A stretch of 33,492 nucleotides of DNA. It comes from Planctomycetota bacterium (GTDB taxonomy: Bacteria > Planctomycetota > Phycisphaerae > Phycisphaerales > SM1A02). The stretch's first letter is position 1. The number at the start of each line of letters is the position of its first letter. The translations under genes and the position numbers were made by a program. Below are positions 9,223-19,876 of this stretch, in pieces. The notes below the pieces were generated by a model, which saw nothing but the letters and a program-made list of their open reading frames with translations, did no database searches and was not told the origin of the DNA. The stretch is from positions 1-33,492 of the forward strand of contig JAPLMU010000060.1 in the NCBI GenBank assembly GCA_026386795.1. The letters run 5' to 3'.

Positions 9223-10050
9223 TTACGCCACGGCGCTGGACTTGAATCCAGTCTTACGCAGAGCGAGAACCTTCGACTGCAGTTCGGTGCCAGGGCAAAG
9301 TGTCTGCGCGCCCGGCCATTCCCGGTGCGTGTAGACGCTTGAGGATGGAATGCGATAAACGCGTTGCAACTGCGCAACAGTTCGGTTGAGCCCAGCGATC
9401 TGCGCTGCCGATGGCTGCTGCAACATGAAGTTGCCCATGCACATCACACCGATGTTGTTCTCGTTGCGGTACTTGACGTGAGCGCCTTGCCAACGCGTGA
9501 CATCTCGCCCCTGCCAGACAACACCAGCCCGGTCAACGATGTAGTGGTAACCAATATCGCTCCAACCCTTACCGCGATGGCCATTTCGAATCAATTCCAA
9601 GCGCGAGCGCGCCTCGAGGTCAGTAATGCCCCAGAAGGCGGTCATCCCATCGTGATGGATGGTGATGTACTTGGGCGGCAGCATGGGATCCATATCCGCA
9701 TAATTTGGAGTACCGCGCGCCCATGACTCACGCGGGCGCGCAAAGGGAACCGGGCCGTTGCTGTAGCAAACCGCGGGAGCCTGCACCTCGCCAGTCTTCG
9801 GATCCACCTTCGGAGGAGTGCAGAAAGTTCCCGGAGGAGCGCCAACACCCACCTCAGGAATCTCCGGCCACTCGGGCGCCGGGAGTCGGCTCGAAGCGAT
9901 TTGAGTTCTCTGAGTCGTTGCGCATCCCGCCACAAAGAGCGCACCAAAGAACACAAAGGAACGCCGTGCGATCGCCATGCCCCGTTCAGCGGAATTCATC
10001 ACGCTCGGGGTATGAGGCGCGCCATCATGATTGTTGAGGTCAGTGCTCAT
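9223..10050 (-). CDS. N-acetylmuramoyl-L-alanine amidase (Amidase_2/PGRP), Tat-type lipoprotein
   Basis: The 275-aa protein is predicted to cut the amide bond between N-acetylmuramic acid and the stem peptide of peptidoglycan. Its C-terminal half is an Amidase_2/PGRP domain: ITIHHD supplies the first zinc His, YTHREW the second His and TLCPG the zinc Cys, with the usual WSDIGYHYIVDRAG core between them. The N-terminus carries ARRSFVFFGALFVAGC, which combines a twin-arginine pair with a lipobox (VAGC), suggesting a folded lipoprotein exported by Tat. The ATG at 10050 has AAGGAAG close upstream. ATGs at 9999 and 9978 would give a shorter leader; a GTG at 10131 is less likely. It lies 161 bases downstream of lpxD on the same strand. 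Confidence 0.87.
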   Translation of the reverse strand: MSTDLNNHDGAPHTPSVMNSAERGMAIARRSFVFFGALFVAGCATTQRTQIASSRLPAPEWPEIPEVGVGAPPGTFCTPPKVDPKTGEVQAPAVCYSNGPVPFARPRESWARGTPNYADMDPMLPPKYITIHHDGMTAFWGITDLEARSRLELIRNGHRGKGWSDIGYHYIVDRAGVVWQGRDVTRWQGAHVKYRNENNIGVMCMGNFMLQQPSAAQIAGLNRTVAQLQRVYRIPSSSVYTHREWPGAQTLCPGTELQSKVLALRKTGFKSSAVA

Positions 10051-10119
10051 GTCGCTTCCTTGCAGACTGGTACGCACACTGCGGGTAAAGAGGTCGCCCG
10101 TCCTTCCTTGGATCGGCGC

Positions 10120-10199
10120 ATATCGGCTCACCCCTGCAGTTTACGCAGGACTGTCCCACCAACACATGCGGCAGAATCCTGCAGCAAACCGGCCGATAT
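10120..10199 (-). other. Inverted repeat between lpxD and amidase gene
   Basis: The 161 bases between the lpxD stop and the amidase ATG hold an 8-base inverted repeat, ATATCGGC (10120-10127) and GCCGATAT (10192-10199). These enclose a smaller hairpin built from CCTGC and GCAGG around 10134-10150. There is no T run, so a terminator is unlikely; an intercistronic RNA structure that separates lpxD from amidase expression is one possibility. Otherwise I see nothing coding in this gap. Confidence 0.35.
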
Positions 10200-10211
10200 C
10201 CCCCGCAGCGG

Positions 10212-11258
10212 TCACGCTGCTCCAGGTTCCACCGGTATGTTCGCTTGCAGCGCCGCGACCTGCTTCTCGAGTTCTCGGGTGCGTCGGATCAGTTCTGGCA
10301 GTTGCTGCAAAGCAATGAACTGGCGCTTGGCCAACTTGTCTGGAATAGCCGGTACGCCAAGGACCAATGCGCCGTCCGGAACATCGCGCATCACCCCACT
10401 CTTGGCGCCAACAATCGACTGCTTCCCAAGAGTCAGATGGTCGGCCACGCCGGACTGCGAAGCAATGACGGCGTAATCGCCCATCTGCACGCTGCCGGCA
10501 AATCCAACTTGACCCATGATCAGGCAGTGCTTGCCAATCTGAACGTTGTGTGCAACATGCACAAGATTGTCGATCTTGCTGCCTTGCCCAATCACGGTTG
10601 GCCCAAGGGCCCCGCGGTCAATGGCGGTGTTCGCACCAATTTCGACATCGTCATGGATGATGACGATCCCCACCTGCAGCATCTTGCGGTGGCGGCCTTC
10701 ATCAAACACATAGCTGTATCCATCGGCGCCAATCACCGTGCCGGAATGGATGCTGACGCGGCTACCCACTTGGCATCCGGGATAGATCACCACATTGGGA
10801 TGGAGCCGAGTGTCATCGCCAACAACGCAATCGGTACCGATGTTCACGGCGCTCAGCAGCGCGCAACGTTTGCCGATCGTGGCCCGCGCGCCGACTACGC
10901 AATACGGCCCGACGTGCGCGGTTGCATCGACCTGCGCTGCGGGATCGATGACCGCCGTCGGATGGACTCCCGCCGCATGCTCAACAGCCGGATGGAAGAG
11001 CGGCAACAGGCGTGCCACGGCGATACGCGCATCAGCGACACGGATCACCACTTTGGAAGACGGCTGCACTTCACCGGAAACCAAGATGGCCGACGCTCCA
11101 CTGCGCTCGGCGGCCTCAAGGTACGAAGCCTTCTCTGCGAAGGTCAGGTCACCAGGACCTGCGCGATCCGCTGGTGCGAACCCTTTGAGAATGACGGAGC
11201 CATCGCCGTGAACTTCGCCATGAACGCGCTCAGCGAGCTGTGTTGCTGTGAATTGCAT
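10212..11258 (-). CDS. lpxD: UDP-3-O-acylglucosamine N-acyltransferase
   Basis: This 348-aa enzyme is the third step of lipid A synthesis: it adds the second hydroxyacyl chain, from acyl-ACP, to UDP-3-O-acyl-glucosamine. Residues 1-100 are the uridine-binding domain (MQFTATQLAERVHGEV, LTFAEKASYLEA). Residues about 105-310 are a left-handed beta helix of hexapeptide repeats (HPTAVIDPAAQVDATAHVG and onward). The catalytic His region is NLVHVAHNVQIG, followed by GFAGSVQMGDY, and the protein ends in a short coiled helix. Trimeric assembly is the family norm. The ATG at 11258 fits the family N-terminus exactly. It starts 47 bases after the desaturase stop, suggesting cotranscription of two outer-membrane lipid genes. 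Its presence supports a Gram-negative LPS-bearing envelope. Confidence 0.95.
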   Translation of the reverse strand: MQFTATQLAERVHGEVHGDGSVILKGFAPADRAGPGDLTFAEKASYLEAAERSGASAILVSGEVQPSSKVVIRVADARIAVARLLPLFHPAVEHAAGVHPTAVIDPAAQVDATAHVGPYCVVGARATIGKRCALLSAVNIGTDCVVGDDTRLHPNVVIYPGCQVGSRVSIHSGTVIGADGYSYVFDEGRHRKMLQVGIVIIHDDVEIGANTAIDRGALGPTVIGQGSKIDNLVHVAHNVQIGKHCLIMGQVGFAGSVQMGDYAVIASQSGVADHLTLGKQSIVGAKSGVMRDVPDGALVLGVPAIPDKLAKRQFIALQQLPELIRRTRELEKQVAALQANIPVEPGAA

Positions 11259-11305
11259 GATGTATGTGGGGTCGGCACGCCGACTACGAAACGGTGGACT
11301 TGGAG

Positions 11306-12337
11306 TCAGTGACTGGCTGCCGGGTGCAGGCGACGGTTTGCCGCGTGCTTGGCATGACCAGCAAGGCACTCCTTCAGAGTGATCATCTTCTGAGCATCGA
11401 CATCCCACACCTTGAGCCGCAAGCAGCGATAGATGTCAATAGGACGAAGCGAAGTGGATTTGGGGGTCATCAGTTCCGGAATCGCATTCTTCACTTCCGG
11501 CAAGCGGTAGAAGGGGATGCGCGAATTCAGGTGATGAATGTGGTGGTAGCCAATGTTTGCCGTGAACCACGCCATGATCGGGCCGGTCCGCAGATAACTA
11601 GAGGACTCCATAGCGGCGATCTCATACGCCCAACCTGCGCGGTTGTAGAAAGAAACCCCGGGGAAATTATGCTGCGCGTAGAAGAGGTATGTGCCAATCG
11701 CACTTGCGATGAAGTGCGGCAGAATCATGGCCAATAGCAGCGCAGTCCATCCAAAGAACCACACCAACATCGAGCCCACGACAACATGCAGACTGATGGC
11801 AATGATCCCGTCGTAGTGCTCGCTCGGCTTGTTGAAGAATGGATACACGCACATTCCGTAGAAGAAGATGAACACATATCCAAACAGGATCGTCAGCGGA
11901 TGTCGCATGAACTGATATTTGAATCGGCGCCTTGGCGAGGAGCGCAGATACTCCTTGCTCGTCATGACCGGGAATGATCCGATGTGTGCTGAGCCAAGCT
12001 TTGAGTTGTGCTTGTGGTGATAATTGTGCGAACTGCGCCACACGCTGCTCGGGCTCAGGCACAACATTCCGACGCACCACATGATCCGCTCCGCAAGACG
12101 CGAACGCGGCAGAATGGCGTGGTGTTGCTGATCGTGATAAATCACAAAGAGACGAAGCACAAGCAATCCCTCAAGCAACATGCACGCGAGCCTGATGGAC
12201 ATGTGAACACTCATAAGTGCTCCCGCAAACGAGGCCACTAGTAAACCCAATGTTGAGAGCACGTACCACCAACTGCGCGCTGTGGAGTCTGAGGCAAAGG
12301 GCCTGGTTGCAAGGATGAGTTCCTTGCCCGTGCGCAC
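11306..12337 (-). CDS. Membrane fatty acid desaturase
   Basis: The 343-aa membrane protein is predicted to introduce double bonds into acyl chains using a di-iron centre. The three histidine boxes are present in order: HDQQHH (about 68-73), HNYHHKHN (about 103-110) and HHIHH (about 267-271), with hydrophobic membrane-spanning segments between them. Substrate and double-bond position cannot be told. The only usable start is a GTG at 12337, with poor ribosome-binding context. The frame stays open upstream to a TAA at 12431-12433 but offers no ATG, GTG or TTG there. Its placement directly upstream of lpxD points to membrane lipid adjustment. Confidence 0.85.
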   Translation of the reverse strand: MRTGKELILATRPFASDSTARSWWYVLSTLGLLVASFAGALMSVHMSIRLACMLLEGLLVLRLFVIYHDQQHHAILPRSRLAERIMWCVGMLCLSPSSVWRSSHNYHHKHNSKLGSAHIGSFPVMTSKEYLRSSPRRRFKYQFMRHPLTILFGYVFIFFYGMCVYPFFNKPSEHYDGIIAISLHVVVGSMLVWFFGWTALLLAMILPHFIASAIGTYLFYAQHNFPGVSFYNRAGWAYEIAAMESSSYLRTGPIMAWFTANIGYHHIHHLNSRIPFYRLPEVKNAIPELMTPKSTSLRPIDIYRCLRLKVWDVDAQKMITLKECLAGHAKHAANRRLHPAASH

Positions 12338-12478
12338 CTTGTTTGCACTATTTTTGCCCGTCCCGTCCTTGCTGGATCCGTGAGCATCCCCTTTGACAAA
12401 CTGACGAGGATTGGGGATCGCAATACTGATTTACGAAATCGCTTTCCGGCTGTCGACGGGGCAAGTCGAACGATGACC

Positions 12479-12502
12479 TTGATGGAAGGAATGTTCCATC
12501 CA
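12479..12502 (+). promoter_or_regulatory. gyrB: Inverted repeat in the gyrB upstream region
   Basis: GATGGAA (12481-12487) and TTCCATC (12494-12500) form a perfect 7-bp inverted repeat around GGAATG, extended by TT/AA after a one-base bulge. It lies 155 bases ahead of the gyrB ATG, in the 317-base gap shared with the desaturase gene. It could be a protein-binding site or an RNA hairpin; the function is unknown. Confidence 0.35.
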
Positions 12503-12561
12503 AAGAGTGTAGTCAGGGACTGCAGCAGTCGACTAGCAAGAATCTGCAATTGGCCAGATGA

Positions 12562-12605
12562 GATTTCGGCGGGTCCGCCGAGCGAATCCCTCGCCCGCTG
12601 AAATC
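12562..12605 (+). promoter_or_regulatory. gyrB: Strong leader hairpin ahead of gyrB
   Basis: GATTTCGGCGGG (12562-12573) pairs with CCCGCTGAAATC (12594-12605) as a 12-bp stem with a single G-T wobble. The 20-base interior can form a further CGAG/CTCG stem. It ends 49 bases before the gyrB ATG and is not followed by a T run on either strand, so it is not a simple terminator. A structured 5' leader controlling gyrase B level is possible but unproven. The rest of the 12338-12654 gap shows no gene. Confidence 0.45.
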
Positions 12606-12654
12606 AGCTACAAAAATAGGGTGATGCACTTCCTGCGGAAGGGCTTTGGAGACC

Positions 12655-15330
<2,676 letters not shown>

Positions 15331-15339
15331 CGAACGCTG

Positions 15340-16668
15340 TTAGCGATCGCCACGCGGCGGAGGCGGACCGCCGCTTGGACCTGGGCCTCTGCCGCCGAGA
15401 CCACTCGGACCGCCCGGTCCACCGGGACCGCTCGGCGGAGGTGGAGGCGGAGCCTTCCGAACTGGCGCACTCGGCGGCGAGAACCACGCCGCGTCAAATG
15501 CGCCATTTGGAACTGCTGTTCGCTCAATAATTACAACGCGCGGTTCGGGGCGCCGGTCAGTTCCACGTCCACCATCTGGACCCGGGCCACCTGCCTGACC
15601 ACGCCTGCCTTCTGGGCCACGTTCTGGACCGCGACCACCTTCGGGGCCACGCCCGCCCTCCGGACCACGCTCGCCTTCAGGACCGCGCCCGCCCTCCGGA
15701 CCACGCCCGCCTGCAAGACCGCGACCACCTTCCGGGCCACCCGGTCCTCCTTCAGGTCGATCATCGCGTGCCCCGCGCGCAGTGATCGCATCCGGACGGC
15801 CACTGCCAGTCGTTGCGACCGCATCACCCGCGCGAACAGCGCGCCGCGCAGCACCCTCCGGCGGACCGCCAAAGTTCAATGCTGCACGCGTCACCAACTT
15901 GGTGGCCGGATCAATCGTCAATTCAATGCTCTCAGGGCCGCGGAAATCACTGCCATCGTGGGTGGCGCAAATCTGCATGGCTCCGCCCTTGTCGCAGCGG
16001 ACGATTTGATAGTGCGCTCCAATATCTGCAAGCAGCACATCAAGCCGATCCGCTAAGAGATCCCCTTCGGGCGTCTCAATGAATCGAGGCCAACGCGCAT
16101 CAGTGGGCATGGAGAGCACGTCGCCGCGCGGATCCACCGTCCAACCAGTTGTCCCATCTGTGCCGCGCGTCATGGCCCGCCCATCTTGGAAACGAATGTC
16201 AAGTCGAACATGCTCGGCATCGCGAATGTCAAGGGTTCCAACAGCACGCGGCGCCTGCGCATCGGCCTCGCCAGCACGAGTCGGGAATACCAATTCCAAC
16301 GCGTAACGACGATCGCCTGATCCCGACTCCGCCACTTGCGCGGCATGAAGGATCGAATCAGCAGATGCCGGCTGCGGCGAGAACAACAACGCGCTGCCCG
16401 CAATAATTGCAATCGACGCCGCTGCCGCAACTGGCGCTCGCCAATCCCAGCGGCGCGTGCGTGGCGCCACAGAAGTGCCTGAAATACTGATAGAACCAGC
16501 GGTACGCACCGTCTCCGTTGCGCTCGCCGATCGCAGACGAACCACCGCGCGGTCAACCAATTGATCAACACGTTCCGGCGTGTCGTGACGCTGAACATGA
16601 ATCAAGGCACCAATCCAACGATCGTTGGCGGTGTCCTCGTGCGTGAATCGATCATCTTCAATGTTCAT
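15340..16668 (-). CDS. Sigma-linked membrane protein with collagen-like Gly-X-Y region (putative anti-sigma factor)
   Basis: The 442-aa protein has a soluble N-terminus (1-75), one membrane helix (about 79-97), an extracytoplasmic domain (about 104-270) of beta-rich character resembling LolA-like folds, and then a Gly-X-Y region (about 308-371) of GPE-GGR type triplets. It ends in Pro/Gly-rich tracts (PPPPPPP, GPGGPGGP). The ATG at 16668 overlaps the sigma-factor stop (ATGA) and has AAGGA 9 bases upstream, so the two are translated together. Gene order suggests an anti-sigma factor that holds the sigma at the membrane, but the usual HxxxCxxC zinc motif is absent. The gene ends 9 bases from the convergent gyrB stop. 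Function is inferred from context only. Confidence 0.75.
   Translation of the reverse strand: MNIEDDRFTHEDTANDRWIGALIHVQRHDTPERVDQLVDRAVVRLRSASATETVRTAGSISISGTSVAPRTRRWDWRAPVAAAASIAIIAGSALLFSPQPASADSILHAAQVAESGSGDRRYALELVFPTRAGEADAQAPRAVGTLDIRDAEHVRLDIRFQDGRAMTRGTDGTTGWTVDPRGDVLSMPTDARWPRFIETPEGDLLADRLDVLLADIGAHYQIVRCDKGGAMQICATHDGSDFRGPESIELTIDPATKLVTRAALNFGGPPEGAARRAVRAGDAVATTGSGRPDAITARGARDDRPEGGPGGPEGGRGLAGGRGPEGGRGPEGERGPEGGRGPEGGRGPERGPEGRRGQAGGPGPDGGRGTDRRPEPRVVIIERTAVPNGAFDAAWFSPPSAPVRKAPPPPPPSGPGGPGGPSGLGGRGPGPSGGPPPPRGDR
15556..15747 (-). repeat. 18-base coding repeat encoding Gly-X-Y collagen-like triplets
   Basis: Within the putative anti-sigma gene, about 21 consecutive Gly-X-Y triplets (GPE, GGR, GLA, GER, GQA, GPD, GGR) are encoded by imperfect 18-base units. 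One extra residue (GPER) breaks the triplet phase once. Such arrays can form collagen-like triple helices and are prone to copy-number change. Confidence 0.7.
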
Positions 16669-17231
16669 GTGGTCGCTTCCTTTGATTCCATGCATGTTGC
16701 CACCATTGCGCGGGCGCGCTGCAATCGCTTCTTTACTGCTTCAACATTCGCGCCCACTTCCGCCGCAATCCGCGCGATCGGCGCATCAAGACGATAGGAA
16801 AGATGGATCACCGTTCGATATTCATCTGGCAAGCGCGCCACGCAGTCTTCGAGCTTCACGAGTTTGGCGCGGAACTCTTCGCGATCGCCACGATCTTCTG
16901 CCTCGGCGCGACGAACGATCGCATCGAGGATCGCATCATCGGTGGGCCGCTCGCGCCCCATCTTGGAACGATGGTCAAGCACGAGGTTGCGTGCAATGCC
17001 GCGCATCCATGCTCCGAACGGCCGGGTGCGGTCGTAATCCGGAAGGCGTCGCCATGCCACCAAGACCGTGTCTTGGAAGATGTCATCAACGGAGGACGAT
17101 GGAACCGACGCGCGCAAGAAAGCCAAGAGCCGCTCCCCGTGCTCGCGCACGAGAATGGCGAAGACATCGGCGGCATCGGGGCCGCGACCGGAGTCGGCTG
17201 TCAGTCGGAGATTCGGGGGGATTTCAGACAT
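16665..17231 (-). CDS. ECF-type RNA polymerase sigma factor
   Basis: The 188-aa protein has sigma region 2 at about 24-95 (VREHGERLLAFLRAS, DDIFQDTVLVAWRRLPDYD, FGAWMRGIARNLVLDH) and region 4 at about 128-180 (LEDCVARLPDEYRTVIHLSY, APIARIAAEVGANVEAVKKRLQRAR). It would direct RNA polymerase to a dedicated promoter set. No region 1 or 3 is present, which defines the ECF class. The ATG at 17231 fits the family. The stop overlaps the start of the membrane partner gene by 4 bases. The 104-base gap upstream contains CATAAT on the minus strand (17298-17303), a weak promoter -10 candidate; autoregulation cannot be judged. Confidence 0.92.
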   Translation of the reverse strand: MSEIPPNLRLTADSGRGPDAADVFAILVREHGERLLAFLRASVPSSSVDDIFQDTVLVAWRRLPDYDRTRPFGAWMRGIARNLVLDHRSKMGRERPTDDAILDAIVRRAEAEDRGDREEFRAKLVKLEDCVARLPDEYRTVIHLSYRLDAPIARIAAEVGANVEAVKKRLQRARAMVATCMESKEATT

Positions 17232-17335
17232 GCGTTGAGGCTTCTCTTGTTGCCGGAATCGGGCAATTGGGGACGGATTTCGGTGACAAACAGGCTAATT
17301 ATGAAACGAAACACCGCAAATTCACCCAAACCGCC

Positions 17336-18013
17336 TCAGCCCGCCTCACGGAATCCGCGCTCACGCAGTTGGCACGCATCACAGTGCCCGCACGGCTCCC
17401 CAGCGGGGGTCGGGTCGTAACAACTGATGGTTCTCGAAAGGTCCACCCCGAGCACCCTGCCCCGGCGAACGATGTCGGCCTTCGACAACATGAGGAGCGG
17501 GGTGTGCACACGCATCCACCGCTCGCTCCGCTCCGTGGCCTCAGTGCCGGCCCGCGTGGCCAAATTAGCCATGCGCTCGAAGGCCGCAATGAACTCGGGA
17601 CGACAATCTGGGTAGCCGGAGTAATCGATCGCATTGACGCCGATACCGATATCGCGCGCGCCGATCGACTCTGCCATCGCCAATGCATGCGCTAGAAAGA
17701 TCGTGTTGCGCGCGGGCACATAGGTGATAGGAATGTCATGCGCGTGCTCCACATCGCGATCCTTGGGAACCGCAATGTCCGCGGTAAGCGCACTGGCGCC
17801 GAAGGCACGCAGGTCGATCAATGCCGTGCGATGACTCGCTGCGCGCAACTGCCGCGCAACCTCTGCTGCGCGCACGAGCTCCACGCGGTGCCGCTGGCCA
17901 TAATCAAAGCTAAGCGCGTGACATTCGAACCCTTCGGCTGAAAGATGCGCAAGAACCACGGCAGAATCCATGCCGCCCGAGAGAAGCACTACTGCACGCC
18001 GCGCATCACTCAT
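17336..18013 (-). CDS. queC: 7-cyano-7-deazaguanine synthase (queuosine pathway)
   Basis: This 225-aa enzyme converts 7-carboxy-7-deazaguanine to preQ0 using ATP and ammonia, a step in queuosine (and other deazaguanine) synthesis. The PP-loop SGGMDS is at 12-17 and SFDYGQRHRVE follows in the family position. The four zinc cysteines are at 198, 208, 211 and 214 (SCYDP, PCGHCDAC). Length is normal. The ATG at 18013 overlaps the moxR stop by 4 bases (ATGA). No queD, queE or queF is in the window, so the pathway is split around the genome. Role in tRNA modification is the default; a DNA-modification role would need partner genes that are not seen. Confidence 0.95.
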   Translation of the reverse strand: MSDARRAVVLLSGGMDSAVVLAHLSAEGFECHALSFDYGQRHRVELVRAAEVARQLRAASHRTALIDLRAFGASALTADIAVPKDRDVEHAHDIPITYVPARNTIFLAHALAMAESIGARDIGIGVNAIDYSGYPDCRPEFIAAFERMANLATRAGTEATERSERWMRVHTPLLMLSKADIVRRGRVLGVDLSRTISCYDPTPAGEPCGHCDACQLRERGFREAG

Positions 18014-18945
18014 GACGGACTCGCCACCTGTTCAAGCACTTGTTGCAAGATGCGCCGCGTTGTGAGCGTGTCCCCTTGATGCATATACGTTCGACTGACC
18101 ACGCGATGCGCGCAGACAGGAATCACATTGCTCACCACATCTTCCGGAACGCAGTAGTCGCGACCCGCCAAGAGCGCGGTGGCGCGTGCCGACTGCGCAA
18201 GCGCAAGCGATCCGCGCGGACTGATGCCCACTTGCAATTCCTCATGCGTGCGGGTTGCTGATGCAAGCGCAATGACATAGTCAACAAGCGACTGATCCAT
18301 GCGCACCGCATCCACTGACGCCTGCAAATCAACCACCTCCTGCCCAGTCATCACTGGGCGAAGGTCGCGCAATGTGGTGCGCGCGGGCTGTCGATGCAGA
18401 ATTCTGCTCTCATCATCAGGGCTTGGATAGCCCAGCGACATGCGCATCAAGAATCGATCGAGTTGATTCTCAGGGAGGAAATACGTTCCTTCAAATTCAT
18501 AGGGATTCTGCGTTGCCACCACAATGAACGGCGCCGGCAACTGGAACACATGGCCGTCCGCACTCACCGTTCCTTCAGCCATCGCTTCAAGGAGTGCGCT
18601 CTGCGTGCGCGGCGTGGCGCGATTGATTTCGTCCGCAAGCACCACGTTCGCAAAGACCGGGCCCTTCTTGAATTCAAAGGCATCACGCTCGCGGTGGTAG
18701 ATACTGACGCCAGTGATGTCCGAGGGCAGAAGATCCGGCGTGCATTGGACGCGACTGAAAGTGCAGTCGAGGCTTCGGGCCAGCGCATTGGCCAGAACGG
18801 TCTTGCCAACGCCAGGAACGTCCTCAATCAGGACATGACCGCGCGCGAGCAGGCAGACCACCAAGCGATCGACCGCCTGCAGATTCCCCATGTAAACACT
18901 GGCGATGTTGTCACGAAGGCGATGGAGGGGGGCGACATCGAGCAT
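18010..18945 (-). CDS. MoxR-type AAA+ ATPase
   Basis: The 311-aa AAA+ chaperone-like ATPase has Walker A EDVPGVGKT (41-49), Walker B NVVLADEIN (100-108), sensor-1 region VVATQNPYEFEGTYFLPENQLDRF and a lid domain with GISPRGSLAL. MoxR proteins usually assist maturation of partner proteins with VWA or DUF58 domains, whose genes normally follow directly. Here the next gene is queC, overlapped by 4 bases, and no DUF58/VWA gene is nearby. The ATG at 18945 has an excellent AGGAGG ribosome-binding site 7 bases upstream. It is divergent from the zinc-ribbon membrane protein gene with 47 bases between. Confidence 0.93.
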   Translation of the reverse strand: MLDVAPLHRLRDNIASVYMGNLQAVDRLVVCLLARGHVLIEDVPGVGKTVLANALARSLDCTFSRVQCTPDLLPSDITGVSIYHRERDAFEFKKGPVFANVVLADEINRATPRTQSALLEAMAEGTVSADGHVFQLPAPFIVVATQNPYEFEGTYFLPENQLDRFLMRMSLGYPSPDDESRILHRQPARTTLRDLRPVMTGQEVVDLQASVDAVRMDQSLVDYVIALASATRTHEELQVGISPRGSLALAQSARATALLAGRDYCVPEDVVSNVIPVCAHRVVSRTYMHQGDTLTTRRILQQVLEQVASPS

Positions 18946-18992
18946 CTGCTGCCTCCTGCGGGCGGAAATGAAGTATATCGTTCACTCAACCC

Positions 18993-19871
18993 ATGCAGAT
19001 TGCGCACCCTTCCGACGACGGCCCCGTTCTTGACGTGCATGTTCCATGCGCGCGCTGTCGGTACGACCTAGTGAGCTCGCATCTTTACGGGAAGTGCCCA
19101 GAGTGCGACCTTGAAGTGATCGCCACGGTGGCGCAACACTCAAACCCAGAGGTGGCCTATTTGGCATCGCTGGAATCGCCGCGTGCGGCTTCAACCGCTG
19201 TGATTGCGGTGACGGTCGCTCCGCTGCTTGTGGTGCTCGCGCAGGGATCAGGGCCAGCGCTCCGAGCCATCGACGCCCTGGCAGGAAGAGGTCGCTCGTT
19301 GCCATCACAAGTCGAGCGACCCTCTTGGATTGTGTGCGCCGCAATCCTGGCAATCACCGCGATGCTGTTACGCAAAGGATTTGCCGAGCGCGCCAACCCA
19401 ACGTTGCGGACGAGCATTGGCGGCGCGCGCGTTACACGTCTTGCAATTGGGCTATGGAGTTGGTCCGCAGTACTCGCAACGGGATTCGTGGTCTCACTGT
19501 TCGACACCGGAAAGTCCAACAGTTTTGCATCGATCGTTTTAGCTGGAGAACTTCTTCCCATGGTGTTGACGCTCCTCGCACTCGGGCCGCTACTTGGCCG
19601 CGCGGGCGCAATGAGCCGCGCGTACCGCGAAGCGCGCCACGGCAAGCAAGGTGCGGAGGTGCTTTCCACCACGCTCGCTGCAACATGTGCCCTATTCGTA
19701 GTCACTCCAATCATTGAGCGGACATATCCAGAAATCGCCGTGGTTACTGAGGCACTCTCGGTCGTTCTCTTGCTTCTCACAGTTCTCGGCTTGGCCTACG
19801 TCACCGCCAACGGCTGGGTAATTGCCACAGCGCTTCGCACACCGCGCATTGATCCGCGGCGGTTGAAGTAG
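18993..19871 (+). CDS. Membrane protein with N-terminal zinc ribbon
   Basis: The 292-aa protein starts with a rubredoxin-like zinc ribbon: Cys19, Cys22, Cys35 and Cys38 in CARC...CPEC. After it come several hydrophobic segments, at about 67-85, 112-128, 150-168, 182-205, 225-245 and 255-275, giving about six membrane helices. Proteins of this type, a short CxxC ribbon plus a membrane bundle, are common and mostly uncharacterised in Phycisphaerae. It is a single-gene unit ending at a hairpin terminator shared with the convergent sulfatase gene. Function unknown. Confidence 0.75.
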   Translation: MQIAHPSDDGPVLDVHVPCARCRYDLVSSHLYGKCPECDLEVIATVAQHSNPEVAYLASLESPRAASTAVIAVTVAPLLVVLAQGSGPALRAIDALAGRGRSLPSQVERPSWIVCAAILAITAMLLRKGFAERANPTLRTSIGGARVTRLAIGLWSWSAVLATGFVVSLFDTGKSNSFASIVLAGELLPMVLTLLALGPLLGRAGAMSRAYREARHGKQGAEVLSTTLAATCALFVVTPIIERTYPEIAVVTEALSVVLLLLTVLGLAYVTANGWVIATALRTPRIDPRRLK

Positions 19872-19876
19872 AAGTC

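Noticed and set aside
10245-11312. A 355-codon open frame on the plus strand across lpxD
   Set aside because: It is antisense to the clear lpxD beta-helix coding sequence; the repeated hexapeptide code produces long mirror frames.
16625-17695. A 356-codon open frame on the plus strand across the sigma factor and queC
   Set aside because: It overlaps two well-recognised genes in the opposite direction and shows no domain.
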